This document shows positions 47,818 through 57,280 of a stretch of DNA of 64,000 bases, piece after piece (within the stretch, counting starts at the first letter, position 1; each line of letters starts with the position of its first letter). Source of the DNA: an uncultured Poribacteria bacterium (GTDB taxonomy: Bacteria; Poribacteria; WGA-4E; WGA-3G); NCBI GenBank assembly GCA_958295855.1, contig OY282383.1, positions 2,584,481-2,648,480 on the forward strand, read 5' to 3'. Position numbers and translations under genes: made by a program. The notes beneath the pieces were generated by a model. The model saw nothing but the letters and a program-made list of their open reading frames with translations, was not told where the DNA came from and did not search any database.

Positions 47818-48833
47818 GCCTCAACTTCCTCGTTTGCACGCTTCACGAGTGCGTTCATGTAGGCAATCGTATACGCTGTGCCGACGCGATGATCGCCTGC
47901 CATCTCCGGAATGTGATCTGGAATCAGCACACCGTTGAAGTTTACCTCGCGGAGTACTTTCGCCACATGATACATATCCTGATAGCCGTTGTCCACAAAC
48001 GTCTCAACGAAGTGTGGCAGCGGCTGATCAACGTTGCGGAAATGCACCTTGAAAATCTTGCCTCGCTCACCGAAGTAGCGGATAGACTCAATGACATCTT
48101 TGCCCATTAATTCGCCACCCTCTAACCAGCAGCCGACGCAGAAGCACATCCCCACATTCGGGCTATCCGCGATTTCAAGTGCCCGTTTGTAGCCTTCAAA
48201 ACTACTGAAGATGCACCGCGGAATCCCTGCGAGATGCATCGCAGGCGGATCATCGGGGTGGATGCCGATCATCACGCCGGCTTCCTCAGCGACCGGTGCG
48301 GCTTCCTTGATGAAGTGCGTATAGTTATCCCAAATCTCCTCCTCACTGAACTCGCGGTCGTGTGAGAGGGGCATCCCATATTTTTTACCGCCCCAATGTC
48401 CTACCTGGGCAGCCTCAAGGTTGAATGCCCTCGCGCTTGCACCACCACGGGTAGTCTCGCGCTCGGTGCTCCAGATGCCGTTGCCCATGTGTGCATACGT
48501 CGTATACGGAATCCCCGCTCTACCGAGGTCGCGAATGTATTGCTTGTACTGTTCAATCTTGGCATCGCGGTTCTCAAGGTTCAGCACGATGCCGTCCTGA
48601 TTGTGGACATCGCTGTTGCCAAACCCGTAAATCTTCAGGCCTGCGTTCTCAAAAATCTCGCGGCGGCTCATGAAATAGTCGTAATTCGCATTTGCACCGT
48701 TCGTCCACAGGACGACATAGTCGACATCCATCTGCTTAGCAAACTGCAAGTCTGCCTCGCTCGGTTCAGGCGACATCTGCGCGGTAACTTTCATGCCGGG
48801 TTCAATGTTTTGTAACGGATTCTGTGTTGCCAT
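47814..48833 (-). CDS. uxuA: Mannonate dehydratase (UxuA-like)
   Basis: 339 residues from the ATG at 48833 (GGAGG upstream). Xylose-isomerase-like barrel: dehydrates D-mannonate to 2-keto-3-deoxygluconate in uronate breakdown. Metal and substrate motifs: GIHPDDPP (His/Asp), CFCVGCWLEGG, KIFKVHFRNVD, LIPDHIPEM. The insertion-bearing UxuA form is not obvious, so another sugar-acid dehydratase or isomerase of the same fold is possible. It lies between the sulfatase and the PQQ-type gene on one strand. Confidence 0.85.
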   Translation of the reverse strand: MATQNPLQNIEPGMKVTAQMSPEPSEADLQFAKQMDVDYVVLWTNGANANYDYFMSRREIFENAGLKIYGFGNSDVHNQDGIVLNLENRDAKIEQYKQYIRDLGRAGIPYTTYAHMGNGIWSTERETTRGGASARAFNLEAAQVGHWGGKKYGMPLSHDREFSEEEIWDNYTHFIKEAAPVAEEAGVMIGIHPDDPPAMHLAGIPRCIFSSFEGYKRALEIADSPNVGMCFCVGCWLEGGELMGKDVIESIRYFGERGKIFKVHFRNVDQPLPHFVETFVDNGYQDMYHVAKVLREVNFNGVLIPDHIPEMAGDHRVGTAYTIAYMNALVKRANEEVEA

Positions 48834-48902
48834 GTTATGCCTCCATACTCTCTTTCTGTAGTGCAAGGTTTCCGTGCCTCAGTGCATCCATTTGTGCTTT
48901 GC

Positions 48903-50312
48903 CTACTCGTCATCCATTGCCTCAGCCTTGAGCCGATACAACTCCGCCTTCAACTCCGCGACGATGTCAGCATACGCCGCATCATCGTAGACGCTGCACA
49001 TCTCATTGGGATCTTTCTCCAGATCGAAGAGTTCCCACTCCGGTGCTTTCGGTTCGTCAACCGACCCCGTTGTGCCGAGTGCTTCGCCGTAGTAATAGAT
49101 TAACTTGTACCGATGCGTCCGTATTCCGTAGTGCGCGGGGACATGGTGGTGGGAAAGGTGCATCCAGTAACGGTAGTACATTGAGGTGCGCCAATCGTCC
49201 GGTGTTTCGTCGTTAAACAACGGCCGCAGACTGGTTCCCTGCATATCGTCTGGCATAGGGAGTCCTGCGTAATCAAGCCAGGTCTCCGCGAAATCAATAT
49301 TCAACGCCATTGCGTCGGATGAACTGCCCGGCTGAATCTCGCGCGGGTAGCGAACGATGAACGGCATCCGCAAGGATTCTTCGTACATGAACCGCTTGTC
49401 ATACCAGCCGTGGTCGCCCAAGAAAAACCCTTGGTCGGAGGTGTAAATCACCATGGTGTCATCCGCGATACCTTCAGTGTCAAGATAGTCAAGCATCCGT
49501 CCGACGTTGTCGTCAATTGAGGCAACGCAGCGGAGGTATTCCTTAATGTATCGCTGATACTGCCAGTTTGCCAGTTCCCGCTCCGACAAGCCCTCGGGCG
49601 GCGGGCCAAGTTTATCAATCTTCAGATCCCGGTCGTTCATGTGGCCGAAGACGCGCATCTTCGCGTCCTTTGCGGCGTTTGAACGGTTCGCGTAATCGTC
49701 GAAGAAGTTGTCCGGCATCGGTACATCCCCATCCTCGAACATGTGGGCATGCTTCTCGTCGGAGTCCCATGGGCGGTGTGGTGCTTTGTGATGGCACATC
49801 AAGAAAAACGGCCGTTCTCGATCTCGATTTTGCAACCATTCTAGGGAGAAATCAGTGATAATGTCGGTAGTGTAACCTTCGTACGTCTTTTTGCCATCTG
49901 GTTCAAGCATCACCGGGTCGTGATATAACCCCTGTCCGGGCAGGACGTTCCAATAGTCAAACCCGGTTGGATCGGATGTACCGCCGTGTCCAAGGTGCCA
50001 TTTGCCTACCATGGCAGTTTGATAACCGTTCGCCTGCAGCATCTTCGCAACATTCGGATTTCTGCCATCAATCTTGTCTGCCAGAGTCTTGACCCCGTTG
50101 AGATGGCTATGCTTTCCTGTCAAAATGTTCGCACGACTCGGCGTGCAGATGGAGTTGACGCAGAAACAGTTTCGGAGAATCATACCGCCCTCTGCGATAC
50201 GGTCGAGATTGGGGGTTTGGTTGATACGACTCCCGTAGCAGCTCATTGCGTGAGACGCGTGGTCGTCGGACATGATGAATAGAATATTAGGTCTGCTCAA
50301 TTTTTCCTCCAA
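48903..50312 (-). CDS. Type I sulfatase (arylsulfatase family)
   Basis: 469 residues. CTPSRANILTG at residue 56-66 is the CxPxR signature whose Cys becomes formylglycine. Metal ligands in ILFIMSDDHASH at the N-terminus and YTSDQGFFLGDHGWYDKR. It hydrolyses sulfate esters, in such organisms often those on glycosaminoglycans or algal/sponge polysaccharides. No signal peptide is apparent, which would make it cytoplasmic and thus a late step in degrading imported oligosaccharides. About 70 bases before the mannonate dehydratase, same strand. Confidence 0.93.
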   Translation of the reverse strand: MEEKLSRPNILFIMSDDHASHAMSCYGSRINQTPNLDRIAEGGMILRNCFCVNSICTPSRANILTGKHSHLNGVKTLADKIDGRNPNVAKMLQANGYQTAMVGKWHLGHGGTSDPTGFDYWNVLPGQGLYHDPVMLEPDGKKTYEGYTTDIITDFSLEWLQNRDRERPFFLMCHHKAPHRPWDSDEKHAHMFEDGDVPMPDNFFDDYANRSNAAKDAKMRVFGHMNDRDLKIDKLGPPPEGLSERELANWQYQRYIKEYLRCVASIDDNVGRMLDYLDTEGIADDTMVIYTSDQGFFLGDHGWYDKRFMYEESLRMPFIVRYPREIQPGSSSDAMALNIDFAETWLDYAGLPMPDDMQGTSLRPLFNDETPDDWRTSMYYRYWMHLSHHHVPAHYGIRTHRYKLIYYYGEALGTTGSVDEPKAPEWELFDLEKDPNEMCSVYDDAAYADIVAELKAELYRLKAEAMDDE

Positions 50313-50383
50313 TGTAATGCAAAGACAAATGGGGCTATGCCCAGATGCATTTAGATTTAAAACAAATGCGGATTGGGAGTCTT

Positions 50384-51166
50384 CTATCCGGCAATGTCAA
50401 ATAATGGCGGTGACACATCAAAGGGCATCCCCTGCCCTTTCGCTTCTTGTTGCCGGTGGTACCACTTCGTCCACGCTTGCTGTACTTTGGCAATCCCTTT
50501 TACAGTCCCTCTTGTTTCTTGGTAACTGGAGATGAGCGCGAGTATAGCGGCGGTTGGCGCGAAAAAAAGTACAGCCGATGAGAAATTACGAACGAAGTCG
50601 GATGCTGTCCGAACAATATCGGCGATATCTGGCTGTACTATCATGAGGATGAATAAAAAATAAGGAAAAAACCAGCACGAAAAATGAATGAGAAGGAGCT
50701 TCGGGTTACGAACCATGAAGAACAGTGTTTTTTGTGCTTTCCTGAAATAGGAATTGACACGTATGTTTTCGGATGATGGCGGAGCCTCAAAAGTGTCACC
50801 TTGCGCTTCCGCTTCCTGTTGGCGGCGATACCACAGCATCCACAGTTGGTGCTCTTTGGCAATACCTTTTAGGTTACCTCTCGCCTCTCGGTAACAGATG
50901 AGGAAAGGGGGCACAACAACAAGAATCCAATGTCCATGTCTCGTTACATCTTCGATGATTTCGTTAAAAACCATCGAAGCGGCTGTGGCAAGATTCCCAA
51001 CGGACAAAGGTCGTTCCAGAATTTTAACCACGGAGGGCCAAGTATCTTCTACGAATGGGTCGTCTTGGACAACGCCTGAAGCAGCCAAGAGAGCCCAGCA
51101 CGTAAAATGAACAATAAAGGGAAGCGGGTTCCGGAGCATGAATAACAAGGTTTTCTCTAATGCCAT
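50384..51166 (-). CDS. Internally duplicated membrane protein, unknown function
   Basis: 260 residues in two homologous halves: KTLLFMLRNPLPFIVHFTCW ... YREARGNLKGIAKEHQ ... WYRRQQEAEAQGDTFEAPP and KTLFFMVRNPKLLLIHFSCW ... YQETRGTVKGIAKVQQ ... WYHRQQEAKGQGMPFDVSPP. Each half has two hydrophobic helices and a basic, Gln-rich tail, so four membrane segments in all. I do not recognise a family. It is eleven bases downstream of the potD-like gene and may share its transcript. Confidence 0.8.
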   Translation of the reverse strand: MALEKTLLFMLRNPLPFIVHFTCWALLAASGVVQDDPFVEDTWPSVVKILERPLSVGNLATAASMVFNEIIEDVTRHGHWILVVVPPFLICYREARGNLKGIAKEHQLWMLWYRRQQEAEAQGDTFEAPPSSENIRVNSYFRKAQKTLFFMVRNPKLLLIHFSCWFFPYFLFILMIVQPDIADIVRTASDFVRNFSSAVLFFAPTAAILALISSYQETRGTVKGIAKVQQAWTKWYHRQQEAKGQGMPFDVSPPLFDIAG

Positions 51167-51177
51167 GACATTTTCCT

Positions 51178-52245
51178 CTATTTTGCCTTAATTTCTTCCC
51201 ATGCGCGGTTGTAGTGCCGAGTAAAATCTCCTGGATCCTTCAGCCACTCAAGGGATTCCAAAACCTCTTTCGTCGGATAGATAAATTTGTGTTCCCGCAG
51301 GTGTTCCGGCAAGTATTCTTTCGCAGTAGGCACGCAGGTACCGTATTTGGTGAAAGTGGTAATCTTGGCATTGACCTCGGGGCGAAGGAGATAGTTAATA
51401 AACTGCTCAGCGAGCTCCTTATGCGGCGCGGATTTCGGGATGCAGACAGCGTCGATGAATTGGCTTGAACCTTCTTTCGGAATGACGTACCGAATAGTGG
51501 GGCGCGTTTCGGTTGCGCGGAACGCATCACCACTCCAGCAATGCGCCATAACAACATCTCCGGCGATGAGGAGTTCTTCCGCTTCGCTTTTGTACTGTTT
51601 GACGAGCGGTTTCTGCGCTATCAATTTTTCTTTTGCCGCCTTAACCTGCTTCGCATCGGTTGTATTAAGGCTGTACCCAAGCAGTTTGAGCGCAGCACCG
51701 AGCGTCTCGCGCTGGTCGTCCAGCATACTGAATTGATTCTTATATTTCTTATCCCAGAGCACCGCCCAACTGTCAGGGGGTGGTGATACCACAGCTGAAT
51801 CGTAGGCGATGCCGGCAGTGCCGAATGTATACGGCACGGAATAGCGATTTTCCGTATCGTAGTATTTGCCGAGAAACAACGGGCTAATATTCTGAAAGTT
51901 GGGGATGGTGTCGCGATGCAATTCAGCCAACAGGTTTTGCTTGATTAAAATCGATACCATGTAGTCCGATGGCATGATGATGTCGTATCCTGTTGCACCG
52001 GCTAACAACTTCGCGAGCAAGTCTTCGTTGCTGGCGTACGTGTCAACAAGGACGCTCACGCCGAATTCCTTTTCAAATCCCTCGCGGATATCACCGCTGA
52101 CGTAGCCTGCCCAAGTAAAGACGTTTAGCTGCTGCTTTTGTCCATCGCTATCGCCGATAAAAAGGGCGAGGAGGATGAATCCGAAAAGCATATATCTTTT
52201 CAGCACAGTTTGCAAACTGAAACTGGCTATAGAAAATTTTCGCAT
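51178..52245 (-). CDS. potD: Spermidine/putrescine-type ABC transporter substrate-binding protein
   Basis: 355 residues. Long signal peptide (basic n-region, core YMLFGFILLALFIG). PotD/PotF pattern: LNVFTWAGYVSGDIREGFEKEF, YDIIMPSDYMVSILI, SVPYTFGTAGIAYDS, KPLVKQYKSEAEELLIAGDV, AHCWSGDA, LRPEVNAKITTFTKYGT. It would bind polyamines (or related ligands) in the periplasm. No PotABC permease or ATPase gene is in the window, so its partners are elsewhere or lost. Confidence 0.88.
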   Translation of the reverse strand: MRKFSIASFSLQTVLKRYMLFGFILLALFIGDSDGQKQQLNVFTWAGYVSGDIREGFEKEFGVSVLVDTYASNEDLLAKLLAGATGYDIIMPSDYMVSILIKQNLLAELHRDTIPNFQNISPLFLGKYYDTENRYSVPYTFGTAGIAYDSAVVSPPPDSWAVLWDKKYKNQFSMLDDQRETLGAALKLLGYSLNTTDAKQVKAAKEKLIAQKPLVKQYKSEAEELLIAGDVVMAHCWSGDAFRATETRPTIRYVIPKEGSSQFIDAVCIPKSAPHKELAEQFINYLLRPEVNAKITTFTKYGTCVPTAKEYLPEHLREHKFIYPTKEVLESLEWLKDPGDFTRHYNRAWEEIKAK

Positions 52246-52313
52246 ATTTTTTCTCCATCAGAAGTTCGTCGTGCGAGGTTTCCATGCCTTTGCTTGTGCA
52301 TGTAGCCTCAATC

Positions 52314-52348
52314 GGGAGATCGAAATTACAAGGTAACGAAATCTCCCT
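52314..52348. repeat. Short imperfect palindrome
   Basis: gggagatcgaaattac pairs imperfectly with gtaacgaaatctccc around aag. It contains the acgaaat core also found in the MITE-like elements. It lies upstream of the potD-like gene. Confidence 0.35.
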
Positions 52349-52403
52349 CTATATGAGATTGACAACGTCTGCTATCTATGCTAACCTATCTACACGATGA
52401 GAC

Positions 52404-52766
52404 TTAGTCGTCGTTTTCTGTTGGCAGGCCTTGGGCTTTCCAGCCGCGAAAGCCGCCCGTTAGGACTGAAACGTTTTCATAGCCCATGATTTTCAAGGTT
52501 TGCGCGGAAAGCGTGGCACGGGTGCCACCGCCACAATAGGTGACAATCTGTACATCCTGATCTGGGGCGACTTCGTCAATATCCAGTTCAATGTAGCCGC
52601 GCGGCAGAGAGACTGCCCCCGGCAGATGGCTTTCGTCGTAATCTGGTTCGTCACGGACATCTAAGATGATAACAGGTTGTTCAGTTTCCGTGAGTTCGGC
52701 AGCTGAGATGTGGCCAACATTCGTTTTCGCTTCAGCAAGTAGTTGTTCGAGGGTTTTTCCGCGCAT
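52404..52766 (-). CDS. Single-domain rhodanese (sulfurtransferase)
   Basis: 120 residues. Rhodanese domain with VIILDVRDEPDYDESHLPGA and the active-site loop IVTYCGGGTRAT, whose Cys carries the persulfide; ends with GGFRGWKAQGLP. Cytoplasmic, sulfur transfer or thiosulfate/glutathione linked. Its own promoter (52846-52875) shows it is monocistronic. Confidence 0.92.
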   Translation of the reverse strand: MRGKTLEQLLAEAKTNVGHISAAELTETEQPVIILDVRDEPDYDESHLPGAVSLPRGYIELDIDEVAPDQDVQIVTYCGGGTRATLSAQTLKIMGYENVSVLTGGFRGWKAQGLPTENDD

Positions 52767-52845
52767 AGTTGTCCTCCAAGTGGGTTATTTCTATAGATGC
52801 ACCACTCATATTAAAGGGCACACACCGTTTATTTCATTTGATGCC

Positions 52846-52875
52846 ATTTTAGCACAATGTAGGCAGACATGTCAA
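52846..52875 (-). promoter_or_regulatory. Promoter of the rhodanese gene
   Basis: Minus strand TTGACA (52870-52875), 18-base spacer, TAAAAT (52846-52851), about 75 bases before the ATG. Confidence 0.6.
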
Positions 52876-52981
52876 CTTTTTTGTACGGACGTACAAGATG
52901 TATTCGTTCAACCTAGTTAAAAATGAAAAACGGACAAAGCAGTAGGCGCGCGTTGCACGCGCGAAAGGAGTAGAAGTAGAA

Positions 52982-53425
52982 ATGGAATTGCTTAAAAAAT
53001 CGGTTCAATCTGTCATCGAGAAGGAGCGGATTGGGAGCCCTGTGTTTCTGCGGTGTGTGCTTCAAGTTGCCAGTGAGACAGCGAGTCTACTTGAGCCAAC
53101 TGCGGAAATTGCTGCCCTCGCAAACGGATGGATGCCTTCACAACCCGAGCGCGTCTATGCACAAGGCAATCCAGAGGCAACACAAGTCACGGTAATGGTT
53201 CAATATGCAGCGGGACAGATGGCACTATTGAGCGTCAATCGGGTGGATATAGAGACAGCAATTGACATCATGTTAGTTGGCAATAAAGGCGTTATCTACC
53301 ATGAAACGCCTATAGGCAGGTACTATATGGGTGCTCCCCCGCCGGTGCTCGGCAACACAGGGGAACTTACAGCGGCTATCGCGCAGGCATTGGAAAGCGG
53401 CCAGCCTATAACGGTGGAGGGCTAA
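52982..53425 (+). CDS. Small protein resembling the C-terminal part of an oxidoreductase
   Basis: 147 residues. The middle (TQVTVMVQYAAGQMALLSVNR, DIMLVGNKGVIYHE) resembles the C-terminal beta-sheet domain of Gfo/Idh/MocA proteins (a sheet strand pattern usually written as TA.V.YENGA...VEL.G..G.L), but no Rossmann domain is present. It lies two bases upstream of a full Gfo/Idh/MocA gene, and the two are coupled, so it may be an accessory partner or a leftover domain. GAAAGGAG lies 11 bases upstream. Function unknown. Confidence 0.65.
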   Translation: MELLKKSVQSVIEKERIGSPVFLRCVLQVASETASLLEPTAEIAALANGWMPSQPERVYAQGNPEATQVTVMVQYAAGQMALLSVNRVDIETAIDIMLVGNKGVIYHETPIGRYYMGAPPPVLGNTGELTAAIAQALESGQPITVEG

Positions 53426-53427
53426 AC

Positions 53428-54576
53428 GTGAAAAAGAACGAAAAATATGGTGTCCTCTTACTCGGTGGACATCGCACGCACCAAGAAAACTATGCACAAC
53501 TCTTTGCGCAAGATGCACGATGCCGGCTAATTGCGTTCGCCGATGAACCAGACGCGCCGTCAGAACGCATTGAATTGGCGCGTTCGCTTGCAGACGCATT
53601 AAATCTACCCTTCATTCCTGACCTGGGCGAGGCATTGGCACGCGATGATATACACATTGTGAGCTTATGCACCGAGGTGGAACGGCGCGGGCCGGTCGGC
53701 GCGAAGTGCGCGGAAGCAGGAAAACACGTATATCTCGATAAACCGATGGCACTCAACCCAGAACACGCAAACCAGATCGTTGCTGCTGTTGCCAGAAGCG
53801 GTGTCCGGAGCCAGATGTTTAGCAACATTCACAGTGCCTGGGCGCAAACCATTAAACACGTCTTGGACAGTGGGCGTATCGGCGAGCTGCAAGCAATTCA
53901 TTGCGATGTGTTGTTCGCGAAAGGGCACCCCGGTAGCGCGCCTGTCGGGCAAAAACGGATAGAGAAATCGCCAGTGGAACGTTACAGCTTCATGGAAGCA
54001 AAACGCGAGATGTTCGATGTCGGTGTCTATGCGGTGTCACTGGTGAATTGGCTGACGCGCAAACAGGCACGCACGGTTTTTGGGGCAACCGCTAACTACT
54101 TTTTTAAGGAGCATCGCGCTTGCGATATTGAAGACTTCGGGGCTTTGATATTAACGTTGGATGGCGGCATGACAGCGACGATTGTCGGGGGACGCTACGG
54201 ATGGCAGAGTCATGCACAGGGCGGTGTGAAGAAGGTGATTCTCGTCGGCAGCGAGCAAACGCTAATATTCGATGCTTTTGCGAACCGCTTGGAAGTTTTT
54301 GCTGCTGAGCCGGCATTTGAACCGCCCTCCCCTCATCCACTCGACCCGATGGGGATGTGGAGTAGCACCCAAGCTGAACTCAAAGTGCAACCGAAGCAAC
54401 AGTGGGTGGACATTGACAGGAGCGACGATGGCCCGCGGGAATTTAGCGCGTTTGTGGATTGTATTGAGAATGGTGTCGAGAGTGAGATGAACGCCGAATT
54501 TGCGGCACATTCCGTTGAGATTATTTCCGCTGGGTATCGCTCGGCAGCGAACAGGCAGGTTATCAGTCTCAGTTGA
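53428..54576 (+). CDS. Gfo/Idh/MocA-family oxidoreductase
   Basis: 382 residues, GTG start at 53428 fixed by GGAGG 8 bases upstream. N-terminus KYGVLLLGGHRTHQENYA is Rossmann-like though the glycine motif is atypical; the EKP motif is DKP here (HVYLDKPMAL), a change in the cofactor/catalytic loop. C-terminal domain with DIEDFGALILTLDGG and a VKKVILVGSE strand. Sugar-type substrate; operon with the small protein before it. Confidence 0.87.
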   Translation: MKKNEKYGVLLLGGHRTHQENYAQLFAQDARCRLIAFADEPDAPSERIELARSLADALNLPFIPDLGEALARDDIHIVSLCTEVERRGPVGAKCAEAGKHVYLDKPMALNPEHANQIVAAVARSGVRSQMFSNIHSAWAQTIKHVLDSGRIGELQAIHCDVLFAKGHPGSAPVGQKRIEKSPVERYSFMEAKREMFDVGVYAVSLVNWLTRKQARTVFGATANYFFKEHRACDIEDFGALILTLDGGMTATIVGGRYGWQSHAQGGVKKVILVGSEQTLIFDAFANRLEVFAAEPAFEPPSPHPLDPMGMWSSTQAELKVQPKQQWVDIDRSDDGPREFSAFVDCIENGVESEMNAEFAAHSVEIISAGYRSAANRQVISLS

Positions 54577-54693
54577 GGCGAAAGCTAGCGCATCGCACGC
54601 GTGGATGAAGATTAATCACCTATAGGCGCGGCTTCCTAACTGCGCCTACAAAATACTCCGTTATTTTTCTCCTCATTTACGAACCATCTTCAA

Positions 54694-55314
54694 TTAACTT
54701 AATTTGGTATTCGCTGCCTCACTTGCCGCTTTGAATACAGCATGAATTGCCGCAAAAAGGACTGGCACATCATCCACACTAAAACTCGTTCTGTTCCGGG
54801 TAAAGGCATCGTGGACAAGATGCCCGAATTCCCACCATTTTCCATCGCTCACAATGCCGTACACAGGCACATCCGGCGCATCGTTGATTTTTTGTGCCGC
54901 AACTAACTCCGCCAAGCATTGACCCCAGCCTTGCTCAAAATCGTTCTTCTTCGCCTCTACCAGAATTATTAAGGGTTTTCCGACAGTGAGCATCCCCAAC
55001 TCAGATCTTGTTGAGATAAAGTAATCGGGCGTACCTCCCAATATCTCGTCATAGACGAGGGATTTCTTTACCCAGAGCGCGTAGCCATCTGCATACCCTT
55101 TGTAGACTTCCCTCAAAATTGGGTAGATAACGGTTTCACACCGTGCTCCCTCGGAGGCGTAAACATCAATGTGTTGCATGCTAAACTCAAGCTCTTGCAG
55201 AAATTGTTCTGAAGGGCCTAAGGTTTCCTCGGGCTCAAGAAAGTTATCTGCGGCATAGGTAATCCTGAATTTTTCCTGAACGTCAGGTATTGTTTTGAAA
55301 TCACTAAATGCCAT
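54694..55314 (-). CDS. PD-(D/E)XK nuclease-like protein
   Basis: 206 residues. The core GGTPDYFIST ... KPLIILVEAKKNDFEQGWGQC gives the D-(x)n-E-x-K signature (Asp ~95, Glu-Ala-Lys ~122-124) of the restriction-endonuclease fold, followed by the helix with Q/W and VYGIVSDGKWWEFG. Such proteins cut nucleic acids or are inactive scaffolds. AAGGTG precedes the ATG. Last gene of a three-gene run with an AAA+ ATPase (33-base gap) and a PspA-like protein. Confidence 0.75.
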   Translation of the reverse strand: MAFSDFKTIPDVQEKFRITYAADNFLEPEETLGPSEQFLQELEFSMQHIDVYASEGARCETVIYPILREVYKGYADGYALWVKKSLVYDEILGGTPDYFISTRSELGMLTVGKPLIILVEAKKNDFEQGWGQCLAELVAAQKINDAPDVPVYGIVSDGKWWEFGHLVHDAFTRNRTSFSVDDVPVLFAAIHAVFKAASEAANTKLS

Positions 55315-55347
55315 GATGTCACCTTAGGGAAAACCGAATGTCGCTGG

Positions 55348-57192
55348 CTACCCTCTAATGCCTATCGCTTCAAGCTGGGCAATCTGTTTCATCCAAGATT
55401 CTCGGATTTCAGGAGTGTATTCCTCAGGCAGCAGCGATTTTCGGGTGCAATTCACGAGTGCTTGTAAGGTTTGATAGTGTCGAATCTGTCCAATATTGGG
55501 CAAAATCCGATCCGCGGCAACGGCGACAATGTCGTCCACCGTTAATTCGCCCACTTCATTTTTAGCAGCCTCCAGGTCAGAACGGAGCGAGGCGAAACTG
55601 GCAGCGGAATATCCCTCTGTCTGTTCCAAAAGCAGCGCAAACGCCTCCTCCGGAAGTTTTCCGTTAAACGCGGTGCCAATTGTCCAGCGGAGGAAATCCT
55701 CCCGGTCAGCCTCGCTCGGGTCAAGCACTGGGACCACCATGTCCCCGACACGTCCTTCTCGCCGGAGGTCGGGTGATAGGTTGTAGATACGCGCTGTCAT
55801 CAGAAGCCACGTGATATTGCCCCGTAATTCCGGATCAGACATCATCGCCTGTATTTTTCCGGTGAGCCTGCGTTCTGTGCTGTGTGCGTCCCTGCCGACA
55901 TCGCCGAACTGTGTATCCGCTTCATCAACAAAGATAAGCACTTTTACGAGTGCCATCAGCAAACGTATGAGCCGCTCAAAGATGACATCTGTTTGCCCAA
56001 ACCACATACTCCGAATGTTCTTCAGCACGAGTACGGGGATATCCAGTTCGCCAGCCACCCCTTCAAAGATAAAACTTTTTCCGCTGCCTATGGGGCCACA
56101 AACGCTCATGCCGGGGAGCGCATCGGCACCGGTAGATGTGATGCGCGGAATCAACTGGGTTTTGAGGAATGCAACGAGTTTGCGATTGCCAATCACCTCC
56201 TTTAGCGTGTGTGAAGGCTTTTTAAACTCTACGACATCCTCCCCCAACTGCGCTTGGATAAATTCAGAAACCTTTCCAATCACAGTCTCTGGGCGAAGTT
56301 TTTCACCGGCATAGCACGCAGCAATCAACAACTGTCGCAACGCCTGTATGGACAAACCTGCAGTGAACATTGCGAGTTGGGCTTGGCTTCCCCAGAGAGC
56401 TAATGTCTTCCCTGTGAGTTTCTGCTGGTTATTAAACCATGAGATGAAATGCCGCCGCTCCGCTATCCCGGGCGACGGAATTTCAACGGACACAACCTGG
56501 GGTAGACGGATAATCCGGGAGTTCACGAGGCTGGCAGATTCTGTAATAAAAATGACAGTATCTTTGCCGTTCATGAAATTGGAGTCGGCAATCCAATCTT
56601 GGACAATGCTGACCCGATGCCTATCCGGCAGTGACAAGCTCCGAATCTCGCCTTCTGGGAGCAACATATCCGTTGCCTCGATAAGGATTATCAGTTTTTC
56701 CGGCAGAAGTTTCTGGCCTTGCTGGTTCGTGGTTCGGGATAACAAGCAAAATTGCCGGAGCAGTTCAAGTGCGAGGGTTGGACTGCCGATAGCATCGTTC
56801 ATATACTGCGAAAAAGGCATATTGGCGACACCGGCGGGGACATCCGCGGCATCGACAGACGGGCTTTGGGGCTGCGGCAGCCTTTCATCAATGCGTGCGT
56901 CCCCCCAGAATCGGCTAGCGTCTTGGTCGATGCCTATGTCGCGGTCGCCCTCGGTAGCACCTCGCCATACATTAAACGCCTGCTTTACCTTTTCTTTATC
57001 GCTCCGCCTCACAAACCGGATGGGGCCGTTGAGTTCATAGACTATCAGAATAAATCCTGGAGTTTCCCAGCTTTGTGTCAAAAAAGGGACAAGCGGTATA
57101 TAATCCGCGTTTTCCCTGTCACCGACAAAAAAGAGGTCGTGGATATTTCCCGATAGGACAAGACTGCGTGATGTCCCAGAGTTAATGAGCAT
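55348..57192 (-). CDS. AAA+ ATPase with degenerate first module (PspA-associated type)
   Basis: 614 residues. Residues ~1-300 look like a degenerate AAA-like module (SLVLSGNIHDLFFV, LIILIEATDMLLP, DTVIFITESASLV) without a Walker A. Residues ~320-590 form an active AAA+ module: Walker A CGPIGSGKSFIFE, Walker B VLIFVDEAD, sensor WLLMTARI, Arg-rich RREGRVG. The first ATG in the open frame is at 57192, but the family-like sequence begins immediately, so a non-ATG start slightly upstream is possible. Vps4-like remodelling of the PspA-like partner is an inference from the pairing. Confidence 0.82.
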   Translation of the reverse strand: MLINSGTSRSLVLSGNIHDLFFVGDRENADYIPLVPFLTQSWETPGFILIVYELNGPIRFVRRSDKEKVKQAFNVWRGATEGDRDIGIDQDASRFWGDARIDERLPQPQSPSVDAADVPAGVANMPFSQYMNDAIGSPTLALELLRQFCLLSRTTNQQGQKLLPEKLIILIEATDMLLPEGEIRSLSLPDRHRVSIVQDWIADSNFMNGKDTVIFITESASLVNSRIIRLPQVVSVEIPSPGIAERRHFISWFNNQQKLTGKTLALWGSQAQLAMFTAGLSIQALRQLLIAACYAGEKLRPETVIGKVSEFIQAQLGEDVVEFKKPSHTLKEVIGNRKLVAFLKTQLIPRITSTGADALPGMSVCGPIGSGKSFIFEGVAGELDIPVLVLKNIRSMWFGQTDVIFERLIRLLMALVKVLIFVDEADTQFGDVGRDAHSTERRLTGKIQAMMSDPELRGNITWLLMTARIYNLSPDLRREGRVGDMVVPVLDPSEADREDFLRWTIGTAFNGKLPEEAFALLLEQTEGYSAASFASLRSDLEAAKNEVGELTVDDIVAVAADRILPNIGQIRHYQTLQALVNCTRKSLLPEEYTPEIRESWMKQIAQLEAIGIRG

Positions 57193-57280
57193 TCCGGCTT
57201 CGGTTCGGAATGTATAGCTTGGGCTTTTAACAGCTATAGGTTATCGCCCCCTTCACGGTTTGTTCGTTGAGAAATTACAA

